DNA from: a virus
Direction: 5' to 3' (one strand)
DNA: 50,263 nt
Virus record (IMG/VR): IMGVR_UViG_3300010354_000131
Span: 1 to 50,263 of that record
Of this stretch, positions 6,722 through 15,137 are shown piece by piece; positions within the stretch are counted from its first letter, which is position 1, and each line of letters starts with the position of its first letter. The notes beneath the pieces were generated by a model. That model ran no database searches. It was not told the origin of the DNA and saw only the letters and a program-made list of their open reading frames with translations. A program made the translations under genes and the position numbers.

Positions 6722-6876
6722 ATTGACATCCAACCTTCATACTCAGCATCTGGATTATCTATATGCCATTGATTCATCATTTTATTTTGTTTTTTCCAAT
6801 CCATATTATGTGACTCAAGGCCGCAGCTTCCACATGGTCCAGGACCTAGATCTACATACACATGTTCACACATCAT
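6718..6876 (-). CDS. Small zinc-binding protein (52 aa)
   Basis: The frame starts at tandem ATGs (6876 and 6873) and encodes MMCEHVYVDLGPGPCGSCG, then a Trp-containing helical part ending NPDAEYEGWMSI. Cys3, His5 and the CGSC pair could bind one zinc ion. It ends in an ATGA overlap with the HTH gene, so it belongs to the same operon. GGAAAA upstream is only a weak ribosome site. Function unknown; the compact zinc/Trp layout suggests nucleic-acid or protein binding. Confidence 0.7.
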   Translation of the reverse strand: MMCEHVYVDLGPGPCGSCGLESHNMDWKKQNKMMNQWHIDNPDAEYEGWMSI

Positions 6877-6888
6877 ACAATTTTCCTA

Positions 6889-7641
6889 TTACTTTTTTCT
6901 CATAACAATATTTATAACATCATGCCCGATAATATCATATGTATAAGCTTTTACTCCACTAACATAAGTTAAATCATAATTCTTATTTATATAATTTAAA
7001 AATGATACTGGTTGTTCTTGCCCTAACTCTATTACAATAAGAGGACACCTTAAAGTATTTTCACTAAAACCCTCAAAAGCAAACTTTTCATGGTTTTCAA
7101 TATCTATTTTAATAAAGTCTGGGGTTTCATCATAAATTTCTTTTAAAGCTTTTACATGAACTGTTTCAGATAGATACTTTGTACCATTTTCATAAACTCC
7201 AGAGCCAGGCTCATCGCTTATTCTTGATCCACCAATATTAAATGGCAAAATATGAATATTTGTATCTTTGGTTTCATTTGAAAGGCCAAAATTGTGCATT
7301 ACTATTGGGGCTACATCTGTATAATCATTTAACTTTCTGCCTTCTTCATAGGCATCAACCAATCTTTTAATTGGTTCAAACGCTATAACGGATCCAGTTG
7401 GCCCAGCCAATCTAGCCATTACTTCTGCAAAGTATCCTGTATTTGAACCGATATCTAAACATTTCCAGCCAGGCTTGATATTCTGAATCATAAAATTTGT
7501 TAGCTCGTCATCCCAGACGCCTTGAGTTCTAAAACAGTGCTGCACATACTTATCATCTTCGTCACCAGCATAAGTATAAAAGCTATCTAGGACCTTATAA
7601 TAATTACCTTTAATGTCTTTATATTTTGGAGATATATTCAT
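6889..7641 (-). CDS. FkbM-family SAM-dependent methyltransferase
   Basis: A 250-residue Rossmann-fold methyltransferase. The SAM-binding loop is CLDIGSNTGYFAEVMARL (about residue 60), followed by VIAFEPIKRLVDAYEEG (ribose-contacting acid). The FkbM signature DFIKIDIENHEKFAFEGF is near residue 170, and LIVIELGQE follows. Family members O-methylate sugars and small metabolites. The gene overlaps a RuvC-like resolvase by four bases, in an otherwise DNA-metabolism operon. Its target here could be a glycan, a modified nucleotide or a host surface sugar; the sequence cannot decide. Confidence 0.88.
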   Translation of the reverse strand: MNISPKYKDIKGNYYKVLDSFYTYAGDEDDKYVQHCFRTQGVWDDELTNFMIQNIKPGWKCLDIGSNTGYFAEVMARLAGPTGSVIAFEPIKRLVDAYEEGRKLNDYTDVAPIVMHNFGLSNETKDTNIHILPFNIGGSRISDEPGSGVYENGTKYLSETVHVKALKEIYDETPDFIKIDIENHEKFAFEGFSENTLRCPLIVIELGQEQPVSFLNYINKNYDLTYVSGVKAYTYDIIGHDVINIVMRKK

Positions 7642-8204
7642 CTTTCTGTCAACACCCTGTTCGAATAATGTGCAATGCCAAATGCATCTGCAACGTCAAA
7701 ATCATCTAATGATAGACCGTATTTATTATTAAAATAATCAACAGTCCTTTGTTTACGCATATTGCGTAGTTGTGTTTTATACCATGAATCAGCATAACCT
7801 GGATTCTTTAGTCTTATAGCAGCCTTTTCATCTTTAGTAGGATTTTTATTTCCTATATATGCCTGCCAAGATGATGGGGATATTGTTATTACCTGCGCTC
7901 CTGTAGACATAAGCTCAGCAATAACCACGCCATAAACATAAGACAATTTTATCACAGCATCTGGCGATCTGACAAGTATTGCTCCTTCTACAGCAATATA
8001 ATCTGATTTTAATTCTTCAAGCATTGCGTGGGTTTTAACCTTTGCATCATGAATTTTTTCATATATATTAGCACCAACAAACTCTATTTTACCCCATTTA
8101 AGAGGCTTATCGTTTTCCATTAGACAGAAGGCCACTGAGTTGGTTGAGGCATCTATGCCTAGAACTCTTGAGGCTTTAGTTTTTACTAGGTCAGCTAATT
8201 TCAT
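7638..8204 (-). CDS. RuvC-like Holliday junction resolvase
   Basis: A 188-residue RNase H-fold nuclease. The acidic residues are placed as in RuvC: Asp in VLGIDASTNSVAF (about residue 17), Glu in YIAVEGAILVR (about 73), and the C-terminal pair in DDFDVADAFGIAHY (about 168-172). Its role would be cutting Holliday junctions or branched packaging intermediates. Actinophages commonly carry such a gene near primase and recA. It overlaps the methyltransferase downstream and the zinc-finger gene upstream. A second, unrelated resolvase-like protein occurs at 9789-10100. Confidence 0.85.
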   Translation of the reverse strand: MKLADLVKTKASRVLGIDASTNSVAFCLMENDKPLKWGKIEFVGANIYEKIHDAKVKTHAMLEELKSDYIAVEGAILVRSPDAVIKLSYVYGVVIAELMSTGAQVITISPSSWQAYIGNKNPTKDEKAAIRLKNPGYADSWYKTQLRNMRKQRTVDYFNNKYGLSLDDFDVADAFGIAHYSNRVLTER

Positions 8205-8469
8205 TTATTCTCCCTAGCATTTTATTTCTATTTTCTAAATTAATTCTTTTTTGACATGCTGAACAAACTTCTGATTCATTATATCTACTAAGCACACCCT
8301 TACACTTTAAACATTCTCGCCTTGCACCGTTTCTAATTGCCTTTTTTTCATAATACTTTTCCATAATTCTACGATTTGTTGCAACACGGCAGCATTCATC
8401 AGTGCAATACTTTTGATTATGTGTTTTAGCTTCAAACTCTTTAGCACATTCTTTATTAGCGCAGATCAT
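8191..8469 (-). CDS. Double zinc-finger protein (92 aa)
   Basis: Two Cys clusters are visible. Residues 3-27 hold CANKEC and KYCTDECC, like the small zinc fingers found beside HNH nucleases. Residues 53-73 hold CLKCKG and CSACQKR. The linker is strongly basic (RIMEKYYEKKAIRNGARR). This looks like a nucleic-acid-binding protein. It starts in a TAATG overlap with the Fe-S nuclease and overlaps the RuvC-like gene by 14 bases, so all three are translated together. No catalytic motif is seen. Confidence 0.75.
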   Translation of the reverse strand: MICANKECAKEFEAKTHNQKYCTDECCRVATNRRIMEKYYEKKAIRNGARRECLKCKGVLSRYNESEVCSACQKRINLENRNKMLGRINEIS

Positions 8470-9242
8470 TATTTTACGACCTCATAGGCAGATATCTGAA
8501 CCTCGCCAAGTGGACCGTCCCAGCATTCTTTCTTAACTGGACAATTTTTACAAGAATAAGTAGACTTTGTAAATGGTCTCATAGGAAGTCCACCATCTTT
8601 AAAGTTATCATAAACTTCACACATCCAAACAAACAAGTCCTCTATAATTTGTTTATTTTTTTCATTCAAGACAATAGGTATTAAAAGTATTTCTTGCGTA
8701 TTTTTATTTTCATATAAGAAGAATCCTTCTTTTGCTTTTCTCAATTTCATATATGTAAGCAGCTGAAGAAGGTGGTTTGGAGAAGGAGACATAGTAGACT
8801 GTCTGGCATCCCAGACCTCCTGCTTTGCCGTTTTGATTTCCCCGATTACCTCTTCACCTTCCCAGTCTAATACAAGATCAATAAATCCCCTGATAGGTGG
8901 ATAATCATTTTTAATTTCAAGTTCTTCGTGACGCATAACTCCCATTTTGGCCACAAGCTTCTGGATTCTTTCGTGAGCTTGAGTACCTTGTGCCATATTA
9001 GCAACAGCAATTGCATCATTGTTATCAATAAACATTACCCCGCTAAAAGCTAAATACCAATACCTAGGACAATTTCCATGCCCGTATCCCAAAAGGCTGG
9101 GGCTAAAAGAATTCTTAGTCGTGACTTGATCGCCACGCTTAGTGTCTAAATATGCATCATTTAACATTTTAGCAAATGACTCTGTGTCAAACTTACCAAG
9201 AGACTTCTTAAACTTTAAATTACTTACAATTTCTCTACCCAT
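8469..9242 (-). CDS. Cas4/RecB-like PD-(D/E)XK exonuclease with Fe-S cluster
   Basis: A 257-residue nuclease. The PD-(D/E)XK core is visible as RGFIDLVLDWEGEEVIGEIK (Asp, then E-x-K, about residues 120-140), followed by HLLQLLTYMK supplying the conserved Gln. One Cys in GNCPRYWYLAF and a C-terminal CKNCPVKKEC give the four-Cys layout of the [4Fe-4S] cluster in Cas4 and AddB-like nucleases. It probably resects DNA ends for RecA- or annealing-based recombination. No CRISPR array or cas1/cas2 is present, so this is a phage recombination nuclease rather than an adaptation protein. Confidence 0.87.
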   Translation of the reverse strand: MGREIVSNLKFKKSLGKFDTESFAKMLNDAYLDTKRGDQVTTKNSFSPSLLGYGHGNCPRYWYLAFSGVMFIDNNDAIAVANMAQGTQAHERIQKLVAKMGVMRHEELEIKNDYPPIRGFIDLVLDWEGEEVIGEIKTAKQEVWDARQSTMSPSPNHLLQLLTYMKLRKAKEGFFLYENKNTQEILLIPIVLNEKNKQIIEDLFVWMCEVYDNFKDGGLPMRPFTKSTYSCKNCPVKKECWDGPLGEVQISAYEVVK

Positions 9243-9580
9243 TATGAATTATACCTAACGACATACTTAAGTGCATCTACAAGTTTGTCTATGGACTCCT
9301 TTGCTGAGTAATAAATATTCTTCTTGTTATTGTTTACTGTTCCAGCCTTATCTTTTGCAACTGTTGAATAGTGAGATGCTAGCATGGCAAATTTAGTAGA
9401 CATTGCTTGAAGCTCTATAATTAAATACGGGGCTTTAGAAGACGGCACATCTGGATTCATTAATAGCTTTACAACAATAGCCAAGGCTTTATCTAACTGA
9501 TCATCTTTCATGTACTCATGAAGATCATTAAATTCTGTTATTGAGCTAATAAGCTCAAGCGTATTTTTATCCTCTGCCAT
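9242..9580 (-). CDS. Hypothetical helical protein (112 aa)
   Basis: Not recognised. It is predicted almost entirely helical, with three or four helices (TLELISSITEFNDLHEYM, LDKALAIVVKLLM, YLIIELQAMSTKFAMLASHY, ESIDKLVDALKYVVRY). It has no Cys or catalytic-looking acids. The ATG overlaps upstream small genes, and the stop overlaps the Fe-S nuclease start. Its constant place beside a recombination nuclease suggests an accessory or annealing partner, but that is position-based inference only. Confidence 0.75.
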   Translation of the reverse strand: MAEDKNTLELISSITEFNDLHEYMKDDQLDKALAIVVKLLMNPDVPSSKAPYLIIELQAMSTKFAMLASHYSTVAKDKAGTVNNNKKNIYYSAKESIDKLVDALKYVVRYNS

Positions 9581-9671
9581 TTTTCATTCCTTTATCTATT
9601 TTGTCTATGAATAAACCTAAACCGTATCCAGCAACAAAACCTAACATTAGTCCTAATAGAAAAGTTGTCAT
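9567..9671 (-). CDS. Small membrane protein (about 34 aa)
   Basis: A short frame that reads as a hydrophobic N-terminal helix with small-residue spacing (FLLGLMLGFVAGYGLGLF) followed by a charged tail (IDKIDKGMKNGRG). That is the shape of a single-pass membrane peptide. The start appears to overlap the stop of the preceding small gene as TAATG. If that junction is not used, the internal ATG at 9647 gives a 26-residue version with AGGA upstream. Coordinates of the first few codons may be off by a base. Function unknown. Confidence 0.45.
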   Translation of the reverse strand: MTTFLLGLMLGFVAGYGLGLFIDKIDKGMKNGRG

Positions 9672-9802
9672 TACTTAGCCTTAGTCTGCTTTGTCTTGTA
9701 TGGGCCAAGATCCGCCTTTACGGTGCCGTCTTTTCTAAGCCTGACAATTCTGCCATTCTTAATAACTGTTTCATTAAAAGGTATCTTGTTATTTGACCCC
9801 AT
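9671..9802 (-). CDS. Small basic protein (about 43 aa)
   Basis: The frame begins MGSNNKIPFNETVIKNGRIV and ends in a lysine-rich tail (KTKQTKAK). GGAGG lies seven bases before the ATG, a strong ribosome site inside the 3' end of the resolvase-like gene. The compact basic composition suggests nucleic-acid binding. No family is recognised. The 3' junction with the next small gene is a stop/start overlap, and its exact base is uncertain by one. Confidence 0.5.
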   Translation of the reverse strand: MGSNNKIPFNETVIKNGRIVRLRKDGTVKADLGPYKTKQTKAK

Positions 9803-10100
9803 TATTATCCTCCCAAAATTGGATCAGTTCTTCTAGAACCGCCCATTCAATAATTCCAAGTCTTACCTTAGAATCTTCTCCTATTATAATCTTAAGTGCT
9901 GGATGCATATCCCTGCTAACCTTAAAAGTATCCGTACAAATCTTTGACCACACTGGTTTGTTTAATGTAAATGATGCAGAAGCTTCTTTATAGTCTACAA
10001 GGAACTGCTTCCATTTAGCGTCACCTTTTTGATAGTCTCCACGCCCACTATTTTTTTGAGCCTTTGCACCATCACGCTTTACTTCAGATCTTTCCGACAT
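9789..10100 (-). CDS. Putative PD-(D/E)XK Holliday junction resolvase-like nuclease
   Basis: A 103-residue protein. Residues about 3-35 (SERSEVKRDGAKAQKNSGRG, then KGDAKW) and the following FLVDYKEASASFTL match the layout of Hjc-like phage resolvases: an early Glu, a Ser-Gly-x-Gly loop, a Gly-Asp, then acid-x-Lys and a Phe-Thr-Leu strand. The C-terminal VRLGIIEWAVLEELI fits the final strand and helix. It would cleave branched DNA. It overlaps the recA-linked zinc gene. The assignment is from motif spacing only; the alternative is an uncharacterised DNA-binding protein. Confidence 0.6.
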   Translation of the reverse strand: MSERSEVKRDGAKAQKNSGRGDYQKGDAKWKQFLVDYKEASASFTLNKPVWSKICTDTFKVSRDMHPALKIIIGEDSKVRLGIIEWAVLEELIQFWEDNNGVK

Positions 10101-10288
10101 TACCCCACCACAAAAGAATTTTTATGACCATCTGGACATTCCCAAGATATGGTTCTATCTGTTGCATTCCAAAAGTATTCTTCGGAGTCCTTATCACATT
10201 TACCACATGGTTTTTTGCCACCCATTTTTTCTAATTCTGGAGGCATAACTTTTTCTGGTTTAGATATAAACTCATTTAAATTTGGCAC
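10100..10288 (-). CDS. Small zinc-ribbon protein downstream of recA
   Basis: About 62 residues starting from a GTG at 10288. An AAAGGAG just before the GTG, inside the recA 3' end, decides the start; a longer TTG frame from 10312 has no such site. CGKC and a later single Cys with His (WECPDGHKN) form a zinc-ribbon-like pair separated by a Trp/aromatic strand region. It overlaps recA by 17 bases and abuts the resolvase-like gene. Probably a small nucleic-acid-binding accessory; function not known. Confidence 0.7.
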   Translation of the reverse strand: MPNLNEFISKPEKVMPPELEKMGGKKPCGKCDKDSEEYFWNATDRTISWECPDGHKNSFVVG

Positions 10289-11279
10289 TGATCTCCTTTT
10301 GGAGTTTCTCAACTACCTTTGGGTTATCACGTAAATACTGAACAGCTTTGGCTCTTCCCTGCAATCTTTCTCCATCAACCGTATACCATGCTCCGCCCTT
10401 TTCTATTGCCCCACACATTTCGGCAACGTCTAAAGTTTCTCCTATAAGATCTATGCCAAGAACATCTCCCTGATAATAGAAATCATATTGTCCAGATAAA
10501 TTTGGTGGACCAACCTTATTATAGTCAATAATCCAGTTTACTGGGCGTCCGACACGTTGTTCAATAATCTTGTCGCCAACCTTAACGCCAGCCTTGATAG
10601 CATTAGCCTCAGCTTCTGAAGACCATAGTTTAATAACTGTAGAGGAGAAGAATTTAACTGCCATCCCGCCTGTTGGGATATGGCTTGCATGCATCGATCC
10701 GAACTGATTACGTTGTTGAGAGATAAGGACAAGAAGCGTATTCTTGTTTGCATAGTTAAGCATTTTAACTGCATGTGTCATATCCTTTGCTTCTGCTCCG
10801 ATTTGCTTAGTGTCTTGCAAATCTTTCATTTCATTTCCATCTTTTTCAAAATAGATGGCTGGTAGTAATGCTGAAATAGAATCAACTACAATCATGTCTA
10901 CCTCTGCATCCATTAATTTAGTTGCAACATCTACCATGTCGTTAACTGTTTTTGCTGGAGAGTAGATTAGCTTTTCAGAATCTACCCCTAACAATTCTGC
11001 CCATGCTGGATCATATGAATGCTCTGCATCAATCCAAGCACACGTCTTTCCTTCTTTTTGCGCCAGCGCAATCATCTGTAAACAGAAAGAAGATTTTCCA
11101 GCAGACTTATTTCCCCAAACCAAGATCTGCCTGCCGTAGGCTAGCCCACCTTTTAATGCTAGATTTAAACCTATGCTTGGTGTAGGCTGCTTGTCTACAT
11201 GAACATCTACTGCTGACTGTACTCTTGCTCTAGTTTTTGGGTCTAGCTTTGCTAATATATCATCTAATACGATTTCCAT
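10272..11279 (-). CDS. recA: RecA recombinase
   Basis: A 335-residue RecA homologue that forms ATP-dependent filaments on ssDNA and drives strand exchange. Walker A is VWGNKSAGKSSFCLQM (about residue 55), Walker B is VDMIVVDSISALLP (about 137), and the L2/signature region is LISQQRNQFG then HIPTGGMAVKFFSS (about 190-210). The C-terminus is short and lysine-rich, not the long acidic tail of bacterial RecA. It has its own extended -10 promoter upstream and is followed by zinc and nuclease genes, so it heads a recombination operon. Confidence 0.96.
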   Translation of the reverse strand: MEIVLDDILAKLDPKTRARVQSAVDVHVDKQPTPSIGLNLALKGGLAYGRQILVWGNKSAGKSSFCLQMIALAQKEGKTCAWIDAEHSYDPAWAELLGVDSEKLIYSPAKTVNDMVDVATKLMDAEVDMIVVDSISALLPAIYFEKDGNEMKDLQDTKQIGAEAKDMTHAVKMLNYANKNTLLVLISQQRNQFGSMHASHIPTGGMAVKFFSSTVIKLWSSEAEANAIKAGVKVGDKIIEQRVGRPVNWIIDYNKVGPPNLSGQYDFYYQGDVLGIDLIGETLDVAEMCGAIEKGGAWYTVDGERLQGRAKAVQYLRDNPKVVEKLQKEISAKFK

Positions 11280-11302
11280 TATACTCTTTCTTCTATCTAC
11301 TA

Positions 11303-11311
11303 ATTATATCA
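11303..11311 (-). promoter_or_regulatory. Extended -10 promoter for recA
   Basis: The minus strand reads TGATATAAT here, the same nine bases as upstream of three other genes. A poor -35 (TTCACG, four of six) lies 17 bp upstream, inside the mazG 3' end. The predicted start near 11296 leaves about 17 nt of leader before the recA ATG. Confidence 0.55.
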
Positions 11312-11659
11312 TTAAAATAGGTTGCCGTGAAGCCTTGGACGTTCTTTATTTTTATTTATTTTAGCCTCTAAAATTTCATCAAGGCTGTGAAGAATTTGAT
11401 CTTCATTACGCATCGCTGCATATACATCTAACAATCTAATAATAACGTCTGCCATTTCTTCAACAATAGCTTCGCTACCCTTTGATTTTCTAATTGCTTC
11501 TAGTACTTCAGTAATTTCTGAATGTACAAGTGCAAGCTTGTTTCCAACTTTGTCATGAGAATATTCTCCATCCCAAAACCCCTTTTCTTTTGCTGTTTCG
11601 TGCAATAGTGCGGCTAGTGCATCTAGTCCGTACTCTAATAAATTATCACTCTGACTCAA
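11312..11659 (-). CDS. MazG-like nucleotide pyrophosphohydrolase
   Basis: A 115-residue all-helical MazG-type enzyme, which hydrolyses nucleoside triphosphates to monophosphate and pyrophosphate. The metal-binding acids appear as LALVHSEITEVLEA (E-x-x-E) and IVEEMADVIIRLLD (E-x-x-D), the family's signature pair. A basic C-terminus (KINKNKERPRLHG) follows. In phages such enzymes adjust (p)ppGpp or clean modified dNTPs during replication. It overlaps an unknown 67-residue gene and lies between dnaE and recA. Confidence 0.88.
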   Translation of the reverse strand: MSQSDNLLEYGLDALAALLHETAKEKGFWDGEYSHDKVGNKLALVHSEITEVLEAIRKSKGSEAIVEEMADVIIRLLDVYAAMRNEDQILHSLDEILEAKINKNKERPRLHGNLF

Positions 11660-11849
11660 TTTTATTCCTCAAGCTGAAAGTAAATGATGGGCCGTTCTCA
11701 TCATAATCAATAACTAACTCTTTTTCTGTTTCCCCAGCATCTAAAAATCTTAGAGTTGGAACAGTAATTTTTCCTTGCTCCTCCAATATGGCAATCAAAA
11801 CTTTATTCATGCTTATTGAAGTAATTAGGCCTTCGATATTCTCTGTCAT
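11646..11849 (-). CDS. Hypothetical protein (67 aa)
   Basis: Not recognised. Predicted helix at the N-terminus (NIEGLITSISMNKVLIAILEE, split by a turn) followed by beta strands (KITVPTLRFLD, KELVIDYDENG, SFTFSLRN). It overlaps dnaE by four bases (ATGA) and mazG by 14 bases. Tight coupling to the polymerase hints at a replication accessory, but no motif supports a specific role. Confidence 0.7.
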   Translation of the reverse strand: MTENIEGLITSISMNKVLIAILEEQGKITVPTLRFLDAGETEKELVIDYDENGPSFTFSLRNKIESE

Positions 11850-14800
11850 TTTATTTCCTTAACCATCAGGGTTCCATCGTCTAATTTAGAAAGTATTACC
11901 TGACATTTCATTCCCTCACGCATTTTTGCTAGGGCAATTTTATACAAGCTAGAAAAAACAATTGCTCTGGTAAGCACCTTGTCTTTGTCGGACATTACAA
12001 TATGGGCCATAGTCTTACCTGCTTTAGTTTTATATGGAGTAAAGTTAACGACCATATGCTCTTTCTCAGCAATGTCGTATTCTTTTCTATAAAGATATTC
12101 TACAAACGCATCCTTAGATTCTGGATTAATATCGCCAACCTTTACGTAGCTTGCAATTCTATTATCTCCAACCAAAATAAAGTACATCTGTCCTGGCTCA
12201 ATAGTTGTTTGTTCGTTGTGAAATAGTCCAATAGATCCAGTTTCATCAACCAATTCAACCCTTGCCCAGCCATTACCACGTTTAATTGACTTAACCATAC
12301 CAAACATTACGAAAGATCCTAGATCGTCAAACTCGGATATCGGTCTTGCCTGCGCCTTAATTCTTGGAGGAAGATCTAAACTAAATGTAGGAATTCCTAA
12401 GAATTCGTAGTAGTTATCCTTTTCTTTACCACTTCTTTCATTGTCATCAAAAGCAGCACCGCCAATAGCATTAAGAGCAGATACAGCCCTACTATTAATC
12501 CCGCTCCCCTTTTTTGAAGCCTTCTCAATGAAGTCATTATAATTTTTATACGGCCTCTTCTCTATAATTTTATTTGCAATGCTGTCGGAAATAAACTTAA
12601 CCTCGCCCAATCCAAATCTAATTGCTTCTTTTTGTAAAGAGAAATATACATCTGATTCATTAACATGTGGCAACAATACTTTAAGCCCAAGCCGCTTTGC
12701 CTCAATTAAGTATTCTGTTCTGGCGTCTTTGTCTCCTTCGTTTTTAAGTATCGAGAATATAAACTCCAAAGGATAATAACACTTAAGCCAAGCGGTATAA
12801 TAAGAAAGCATAGAGTAAGCAACAGCGTGAGACCTGTTGAACGAGTATCCAGCGTGGGCTTCGAAGTCGTGCCAGAGGTGTTGTGCTTGTTTCTTAGATA
12901 TGTTCTTCTCAGCGCCTTCAATAAATTTGTCTTTAAATTGATCAAATTCTTTAGCATCTTTCTTTTTACCAATAATCTTTCTGACCTTATCTGCTTCAGA
13001 CCAAGTCATTCCGCCAAGGTGTACGCAGGCCTGCATAACCTGTTCTTGATAAATAATAACTCCATATGTGTTTTCAGTAAATGGTTTCATAATTGGATGA
13101 ACATATTGAACAGCTTCGTCTCCACGCTTTCTTTTAATATAAGAAGCTCCAACAGTATTCATTGCTCCTGGTCTAACCAAAGCGTTTGAAGCAACTAAAT
13201 CTTCAAACTTATCAACACCCATCTTAATTAAAAGATTAGTATATGGTGTTGCTTCAGCCTGGAACACGCCCTTAGTGTATCCTTCACCAAGCATCTTGTA
13301 AACTTTGGGATCGTCAAGCGGTAGACTAGATAAATTAATTTCTTTTCCAGTTCTATCCTTAATAGATTTTAAAGTATCTGAAATCACAGATAAAGTTTTA
13401 AGTCCTAGTGCATCAAGCTTAATAAGCCCAATGTCTGCGACTGTGTCCATGTCATATGCAACCACTGGGATTCTTCCAGATACCTTATCTTGTGTATCTT
13501 CTCTAGACTCAATAGGAGCAAATTTTCTAATGTCATCTTTTGCAACAACTACACCAGCAGCATGGACTCCAACGTTTCTAATTTTTCCACGTAGTCTTTC
13601 TGCAAGCCATGTTACCTCTGGGTATTTAACCCTAAACTCTTTTGTATTTGGAGATTCCATGTAGTCTTCAAATGTATCTATCTGCTTCATTGCACGATTA
13701 ACGTCAGACAAAGGGACCATAAATACACGAGCAGCATCTCTAATCACACCTTTGTCTTTAAAATAAGTAAATGTAGAGATAGAGGCGACATGCTTAAACT
13801 TCTTCTTTAAATAATCTTTTACCTCTTTACGACGACGGTCTTCAAAATCTGTGTCAATATCGGGAAAGTCATTACGCTCAGGATTAATAAATCTAAAAAA
13901 CAGTAAATCATATTCTATAGGATCTACATCTGTAATACCAAGGGAATAGCAAACCAACGATCCTGCAGCAGAACCACGTCCTGGGCCTACAAGTATGCTG
14001 TTGTCCTTTGCCCAGTTAACCATATCGGCCACAACCAAGAAATATGAAGCAAAGCTTTTATCCTTAATTACAGATAGCTCCTCTTTAAGCCTATCAATAT
14101 AGACCTCATCCTTGTCCAGGTTTAGCCTTTTAAGGCCCTCAAAGGCCATCTCAGACAGTTTCTCGTCCGCATTGGTCTTAGGCACTGGGAGAAGATCTAA
14201 ACCCCTGTTAAAATCGTATTCTGAGACTTTATTGGCTATCTCCATTGTGTTCTCATATATATCAGTCCTGGATATGCCAGCCTTATTAAAGTCAGCCTCA
14301 ATTTCAGACCTGCTTTGAATAAATAAATTATAGTCTTTAAATGATATTTTTCGGTCTGGGTATAGATAATCAAATCTATCTAGCATATCCTTCATTTGAC
14401 GAGACATTTCAAAGTCAGCCTCTTTGTCAGACTTAGGAGAGGTTGATAAAATAAGCATTGCCTCTTCTAGGATACGATCTTCTTCTTTAGCAAAATGGGC
14501 GTCACCTGTTGCCACCGCCTTAATTCCTAACTCATCTGCTAGTTCTAAGAGCTTGGAGTTTGTTTCTGGCGGATTATGAGATTGTACCTCAACATAAAAA
14601 TCTTCGCCAAAGATTTTAACAAAATCTTTAAGAAGAAGTTTGGCTTCCGAAAAGTTTCCTTTTTCAATAGCCTTACTAATAATTCCATTAAGGCATCCAG
14701 AAAGAACAATAATACCTTCTGCATATTCTCTTAGGACCTCCCTATCAATACGGGGCTTGTGATAAAAACCTTCATTCCAAGCAAGCTCCTGTAAGATGTT

Positions 14801-15112
14801 TATATTTTCAAGACCCTTTTTATTCTTAGCTAATAAAATTATATGGTTGTAAGCCTGAATTGACTTATCTGTTTTAGAGGAACGATCAAATCTATCTGTA
14901 GGAGATATGTACGCTTCAACTCCAAGTATTGGCTTTATTCCTTGTTCCGCACAAGCGATTTGCATTTCACGATGAGAACCTAAAGTTCCATGATCTGTAA
15001 TTGCTAAAGCCGTCTGTCCTGCATCTTTTGCAGCTTTTACAAGTTCGGCTGGGGAGTTAAGGCCATCCATGACTGAATAGTAACTATGCACATGTAAATG
15101 TGTGAATGACAC
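11846..15112 (-). CDS. dnaE: DNA polymerase III alpha subunit (DnaE) with PHP domain
   Basis: A 1088-residue C-family replicative polymerase. The PHP domain (residues 1 to about 280) keeps the metal-site residues HLHVHS, ITDHG, GVEAY, YNHIILL, LSGCLNG, VEVQSH and GDAHF. The polymerase core shows GPGRGSAAGSLV and FPDIDTDFED with the two catalytic Asp (about 425), then IKLDALGLKTLSVI with the third. An HhH region and a C-terminal OB-like domain (SFVMFGMVKSIKRGNGWARV) follow. The start is GTG at 15112. No separate proofreading exonuclease is present, so PHP may proofread, as known for mycobacterial DnaE1. It overlaps the small gene downstream. Confidence 0.96.
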   Translation of the reverse strand: MSFTHLHVHSYYSVMDGLNSPAELVKAAKDAGQTALAITDHGTLGSHREMQIACAEQGIKPILGVEAYISPTDRFDRSSKTDKSIQAYNHIILLAKNKKGLENINILQELAWNEGFYHKPRIDREVLREYAEGIIVLSGCLNGIISKAIEKGNFSEAKLLLKDFVKIFGEDFYVEVQSHNPPETNSKLLELADELGIKAVATGDAHFAKEEDRILEEAMLILSTSPKSDKEADFEMSRQMKDMLDRFDYLYPDRKISFKDYNLFIQSRSEIEADFNKAGISRTDIYENTMEIANKVSEYDFNRGLDLLPVPKTNADEKLSEMAFEGLKRLNLDKDEVYIDRLKEELSVIKDKSFASYFLVVADMVNWAKDNSILVGPGRGSAAGSLVCYSLGITDVDPIEYDLLFFRFINPERNDFPDIDTDFEDRRRKEVKDYLKKKFKHVASISTFTYFKDKGVIRDAARVFMVPLSDVNRAMKQIDTFEDYMESPNTKEFRVKYPEVTWLAERLRGKIRNVGVHAAGVVVAKDDIRKFAPIESREDTQDKVSGRIPVVAYDMDTVADIGLIKLDALGLKTLSVISDTLKSIKDRTGKEINLSSLPLDDPKVYKMLGEGYTKGVFQAEATPYTNLLIKMGVDKFEDLVASNALVRPGAMNTVGASYIKRKRGDEAVQYVHPIMKPFTENTYGVIIYQEQVMQACVHLGGMTWSEADKVRKIIGKKKDAKEFDQFKDKFIEGAEKNISKKQAQHLWHDFEAHAGYSFNRSHAVAYSMLSYYTAWLKCYYPLEFIFSILKNEGDKDARTEYLIEAKRLGLKVLLPHVNESDVYFSLQKEAIRFGLGEVKFISDSIANKIIEKRPYKNYNDFIEKASKKGSGINSRAVSALNAIGGAAFDDNERSGKEKDNYYEFLGIPTFSLDLPPRIKAQARPISEFDDLGSFVMFGMVKSIKRGNGWARVELVDETGSIGLFHNEQTTIEPGQMYFILVGDNRIASYVKVGDINPESKDAFVEYLYRKEYDIAEKEHMVVNFTPYKTKAGKTMAHIVMSDKDKVLTRAIVFSSLYKIALAKMREGMKCQVILSKLDDGTLMVKEIK

Positions 15113-15137
15113 TTAACTCTCCGCCTTTACTTTTATA

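Noticed and set aside
8469-9242. Cas4 of a CRISPR system
   Set aside because: No repeats, cas1, cas2 or effector in the window; context is phage recombination.
12706-12972. 88-residue minus-strand frame inside dnaE
   Set aside because: It overlaps the conserved polymerase frame fully and has no signals of its own; other nested frames (10538-10774, 15146-15397, 21986-22189, 32755-32946, 37381-37584) are rejected for the same reason.
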